From CAIXTV01 sp964543995 (lineage in GTDB: Bacteria > Bacteroidota > Bacteroidia > Bacteroidales > CAIXTV01), in assembly GCA_964543995.1 (NCBI GenBank), contig CAZJBB010000134.1, forward strand, positions 1 through 8,639: 8,639 nt of DNA. Reading direction: 5' to 3'. Positions 6,622-8,639 of this stretch are shown here, piece after piece (positions within the stretch are counted from its first letter, which is position 1; each line of letters begins with the position of its first letter). The position numbers and the translations under genes were made by a program. The notes beneath the pieces were generated by a model, which saw nothing but the letters and a program-made list of their open reading frames with translations, did not search any database and was not told the origin of the DNA.

Positions 6622-7077
6622 ATGGATACATTAAGTTACAAAACAAAGTCTGCCAATCCGCAGATGGTAACAAAAGCATGGCATTTAGTAGATGCCGAAA
6701 ATGAAGTATTGGGACGCCTTTCATCTATGGTGGCTCATGTGCTTCGCGGTAAAAATAAAACCTATTTTACCCCCCATATGGATTGTGGCGACCATGTAGT
6801 AGTTATAAACGCTGAAAAAATCAGACTCACAGGTAATAAAATGACAGCCAAAGAATATGTTAGGCATACCGGTTATCCGGGTGGTCAACGTTTCGCTACC
6901 CCAAGAGAAATATTAAAGAAAAAACCCATTAGTTTGGTTGAAATGGCTGTAAAACGCATGCTTCCTAAAAATAAATTAGGAAATGCAATCTATAAAAACC
7001 TACATGTTTATGTGGGCACCAACCATCCTCATCAAGCACAACAACCACAAGCATTAAATATAAATTCAATAAAATAA
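6622..7077 (+). CDS. rplM: 50S ribosomal protein uL13 (L13)
   Basis: uL13 is an early-assembling large-subunit protein that binds 23S rRNA. The family motifs run along the whole chain: AWHLVDAENEVLGRLSS (19-35), LRGKNKTYFTPHMDCGDHVV (41-60), NAEKIRLTGNK (63-73), YVRHTGYPGG (79-88), AVKRMLPKNKLG (109-120) and HVYVGTNHPHQAQQP (128-142). At 151 residues it is slightly longer than E. coli L13 (142), with about ten extra residues at the N-terminus, as is usual in Bacteroidota. The start follows the promoter by about 40 nt, and no nearer in-frame ATG gives a better N-terminus. It is the first gene of the operon, and rpsI starts 1 nt after its stop, so the two are surely co-translated. Nothing about the gene looks abnormal. 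Confidence 0.99.
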   Translation: MDTLSYKTKSANPQMVTKAWHLVDAENEVLGRLSSMVAHVLRGKNKTYFTPHMDCGDHVVVINAEKIRLTGNKMTAKEYVRHTGYPGGQRFATPREILKKKPISLVEMAVKRMLPKNKLGNAIYKNLHVYVGTNHPHQAQQPQALNINSIK

Positions 7078-7078
7078 C

Positions 7079-7465
7079 ATGGAAGTTATCAATACCGTTG
7101 GAAGAAGAAAAACAGCTATTGCCCGAATTTACCTAAAAGAAGGCAGCGGTAACATTATTGTAAATAAAAAAGATTACAAAAATTACTTCCCTACCGAAGT
7201 AATGCAATATAAAGTATTACAACCTTTAGAAATTGTAAATGCTTTGGCCAAATATGACATTACTGCCAATATGATTGGTGGTGGTTTGAATGGTCAAGCA
7301 GAAGCTTTGAGTTTAGCTATTTCAAGAGCTTTATGCAAAATAAACCCTGAAGACCGTCCACCTTTAAAAGCTAAAGGTTTGATGCGTCGCGATCCACGTA
7401 TGGTGGAACGTAAAAAACCGGGTCAACCTAAAGCAAGAAAAAGATTCCAATTCAGCAAACGTTAA
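7079..7465 (+). CDS. rpsI: 30S ribosomal protein uS9 (S9)
   Basis: uS9 sits in the small-subunit head, and its C-terminal tail reaches the P-site tRNA. The chain begins at the conserved VGRRKTAIARIYLKEGSG (7-24), continues through GGGLNGQAEALSLAISRAL (67-85), and ends with RRDPRMVERKKPGQPKARK (103-121) and FSKR. The terminal Lys-Arg is the tRNA-contacting end, as in E. coli. The length of 128 is close to the family norm of about 130. Its ATG lies 1 nt after the rplM stop, the widely conserved L13-S9 pairing. No Shine-Dalgarno is present; the sequence before the start is A-rich coding DNA of rplM. The next gene, rpsB, is separated by 103 nt that hold a strong hairpin. Confidence 0.99.
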   Translation: MEVINTVGRRKTAIARIYLKEGSGNIIVNKKDYKNYFPTEVMQYKVLQPLEIVNALAKYDITANMIGGGLNGQAEALSLAISRALCKINPEDRPPLKAKGLMRRDPRMVERKKPGQPKARKRFQFSKR

Positions 7466-7491
7466 TATCTATTATCGTTGTTTAGTATCTA

Positions 7492-7529
7492 AATTGCTGA
7501 GACTCCTGAATCAGGGCTACTCAGCAATT
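7492..7529 (+). promoter_or_regulatory. Structured RNA hairpin between rpsI and rpsB; possible uS2 autoregulatory leader or attenuator
   Basis: AATTGCTGAG (7492-7501) pairs perfectly with CTCAGCAATT (7520-7529), making a 10-bp stem. Inside it a second helix forms, CCTG (7505-7508) with CAGG (7512-7515) around a three-base loop, separated from the outer stem by an asymmetric internal loop. Beyond it is GAG and only four T, so it is a poor intrinsic terminator. CTCA (7520-7523) could pair instead with TGAG (7529-7532), giving an alternative fold. A position 40 nt before the rpsB start suits feedback control by uS2, known for rpsB-tsf in gammaproteobacteria, or an RNase processing site. The hairpin is seen directly; the regulation is inferred. 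Confidence 0.6.
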
Positions 7530-7568
7530 GAGTTTTATAAAAGAACGTAAACACAAAAATCAAATATA

Positions 7569-8501
7569 ATGTCACAAGCAAATTTTAATGAATTATTAGA
7601 CGCAGGTTGCCATTTTGGTCACCTCAAAAGAAAATGGAATCCCAATATGGCTCCCTATATTTTTATGGAGAGAAATGGAATCCACATTATCGACCTTTAC
7701 AAAACCATTGCAAAAATTGATGAAGCTGCTTCTGCAATGAAACAAATTGCAAAATCAGGTAAGAAAATTCTTTTCATTGCTACCAAAAAGCAAGCAAAAG
7801 AAATTGTTGCGGCTCATGTTAAAAAGGTAGGAATGCCTTATGTTACAGAGCGTTGGCCGGGAGGTATGCTCACCAACTTTGCAACCATCCGCAAAGCGGT
7901 TCGCAAAATGTCAACCATCGACCGTTTGATGAACACTTCTTCTTACACTTCATTATCAAAAAGAGAAAGACTCCAAGTAACCCGTGAAAGGGCTAAATTA
8001 GAAAAGAACTTAGGCAGTATTGCTGAACTTTCAAGACTCCCCTCCGCTTTGTTTGTAGTGGATATTTTAAAAGAACACATTGCAATTGCTGAAGCCAAGA
8101 AATTAAACATCCCCACTTTTGCTATCGTGGATACCAATTCCGATCCTAATTTGGTGGATTTTCCAATTCCCGCAAATGATGATGCTTCAAAATCTATTTC
8201 TTTGATTTTAAGCATTATGTGTCAAGCTATTGAAGAAGGTTTAAGCGATCGTAAACTGGATAAGGATAAAATGGCAGATGAAGATGATGAAGTATTGGAT
8301 ACTGATGAAGAAGGTACCACTTCAAAAACATTAGCCGAATTGGAAGCTGAAGAAGAAGAAAGAGCTGCAAAAAAAGCAAAAAAAGATTTAATTAAACCTA
8401 TTAAAGCTATTGATGATGCAGAAGTACCTTCTGAACTTCCCGAAGGAATTAAAGCCGGAAAAAAACCGGGGACCAAAAGACCTACGATCAAAAAACAATA
8501 A
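7569..8501 (+). CDS. rpsB: 30S ribosomal protein uS2 (S2) with a long charged C-terminal extension, 310 aa
   Basis: uS2 is a late-assembling small-subunit protein, near the mRNA exit side, that supports binding of bS1 in many bacteria. The core is complete: LLDAGCHFGHLKRKWNPNMA (9-28), IFMERNGIHIIDLYKT (31-46), FIATKKQAKEIV (69-80), the invariant RWPGGMLTNF (95-104), LPSALFVVDILKEHIAIAEA (157-176) and IPTFAIVDTNSDPNLVDFPI (181-200), ending around residue 228. E. coli S2 has 241 residues. Here roughly 80 follow the core: an acidic stretch (235-248), a Glu-rich probable helix (254-265), a Lys run (268-272) and a Pro/Lys-rich end. The region upstream has no Shine-Dalgarno and is A-rich. The strong hairpin in the 103-nt gap may control this gene. 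tsf follows after 26 nt, the near-universal rpsB-tsf pairing. Confidence 0.98.
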   Translation: MSQANFNELLDAGCHFGHLKRKWNPNMAPYIFMERNGIHIIDLYKTIAKIDEAASAMKQIAKSGKKILFIATKKQAKEIVAAHVKKVGMPYVTERWPGGMLTNFATIRKAVRKMSTIDRLMNTSSYTSLSKRERLQVTRERAKLEKNLGSIAELSRLPSALFVVDILKEHIAIAEAKKLNIPTFAIVDTNSDPNLVDFPIPANDDASKSISLILSIMCQAIEEGLSDRKLDKDKMADEDDEVLDTDEEGTTSKTLAELEAEEEERAAKKAKKDLIKPIKAIDDAEVPSELPEGIKAGKKPGTKRPTIKKQ

Positions 8502-8527
8502 TACTAACTAAATAACTCAAATAAATT

Positions 8528-8639
8528 ATGGCAAATATTACCGCAAGCGATGTAAACAAACTCCGTCAGATGACCGGTGCCGGCATGATGGATTGTAAAA
8601 ATGCATTGGTTGAATGCGATGGTGATTTCGATCAAGCAG
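8528..8639 (+). CDS. tsf: Elongation factor Ts, N-terminal 37 residues (cut by the right edge)
   Basis: EF-Ts recycles EF-Tu by exchanging GDP for GTP. The visible residues carry the N-terminal UBA-like domain signature: ITASDVNKLRQMTGAGMMDC (4-23), then K-N-A-L and a G-D turn, matching the family pattern V..LR..TGAGMMDCK.AL. The reading frame is open to the last base, so the gene continues outside the window. It starts 26 nt after the rpsB stop, as expected for the rpsB-tsf pair, and is preceded by A/T-rich sequence with no Shine-Dalgarno motif. I see no separate promoter or terminator in the gap, so it is likely expressed from the rplM operon transcript. Confidence 0.97.
   Translation, partial: MANITASDVNKLRQMTGAGMMDCKNALVECDGDFDQA

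Noticed and set aside
7473..7480. TATCGTTG as an internal promoter for rpsB
   Set aside because: It has one mismatch to the -7 box and no TTTG at the -33 position; read-through from the rplM promoter explains expression.
7943..8491. Two minus-strand frames of about 90 codons, one very Ser-rich
   Set aside because: They are antisense to rpsB. The Ser-rich run comes from reading the Glu/Asp-rich tail codons backwards.

Overview
The window looks like a chromosomal segment from a member of the Bacteroidota, probably class Bacteroidia; I cannot name the genus. Four things point there. A TonB-dependent receptor has an N-terminal carboxypeptidase-regulatory-like domain. Promoters match the Bacteroidota pattern TTTG...TAnnTTTG. 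Start codons are preceded by A/T-rich sequence with no Shine-Dalgarno motif. The DNA is AT-rich, with a PRK07565-type dihydroorotate-dehydrogenase-like protein and a MiaA variant of the sort seen in this phylum.

Layout. Positions 1-1563 (minus) hold the first 521 codons of a TonB-dependent outer-membrane receptor that runs off the left edge. It diverges from a single-gene unit at 1838-2551 (plus), a secreted 237-residue outer-membrane beta-barrel protein with a recognisable promoter and a strong intrinsic terminator. A gene-poor stretch follows, with one unrecognised 124-residue protein (2762-3136, minus). Next is a tight minus-strand operon read from 6360 down to 3248: a dihydroorotate-dehydrogenase-like flavoprotein, a family 2 glycosyltransferase 3 nt later, then miaA, whose ATG overlaps the glycosyltransferase stop as ATGA. 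Diverging from this operon at 6622 is the conserved translation operon rplM-rpsI-rpsB-tsf (plus). Its tsf gene is cut by the right edge after 37 codons.

How the genes work together. The right third is core translation: ribosomal proteins uL13, uS9, uS2 and elongation factor Ts. MiaA also serves translation, by prenylating A37 of tRNAs that read UNN codons. The left third is envelope: a nutrient-import receptor and a small outer-membrane barrel. The role of the flavoprotein and glycosyltransferase upstream of miaA is not evident.

Most of the window is ordinary core genome, and I see no defence system, mobile element, CRISPR array, tRNA or rRNA. The points that most deserve a second look are the structured RNA between rpsI and rpsB, the roughly 80-residue charged tail on uS2, the flavoprotein that lacks the usual DHODH active-site cysteine motif, and the orphan 124-residue gene.
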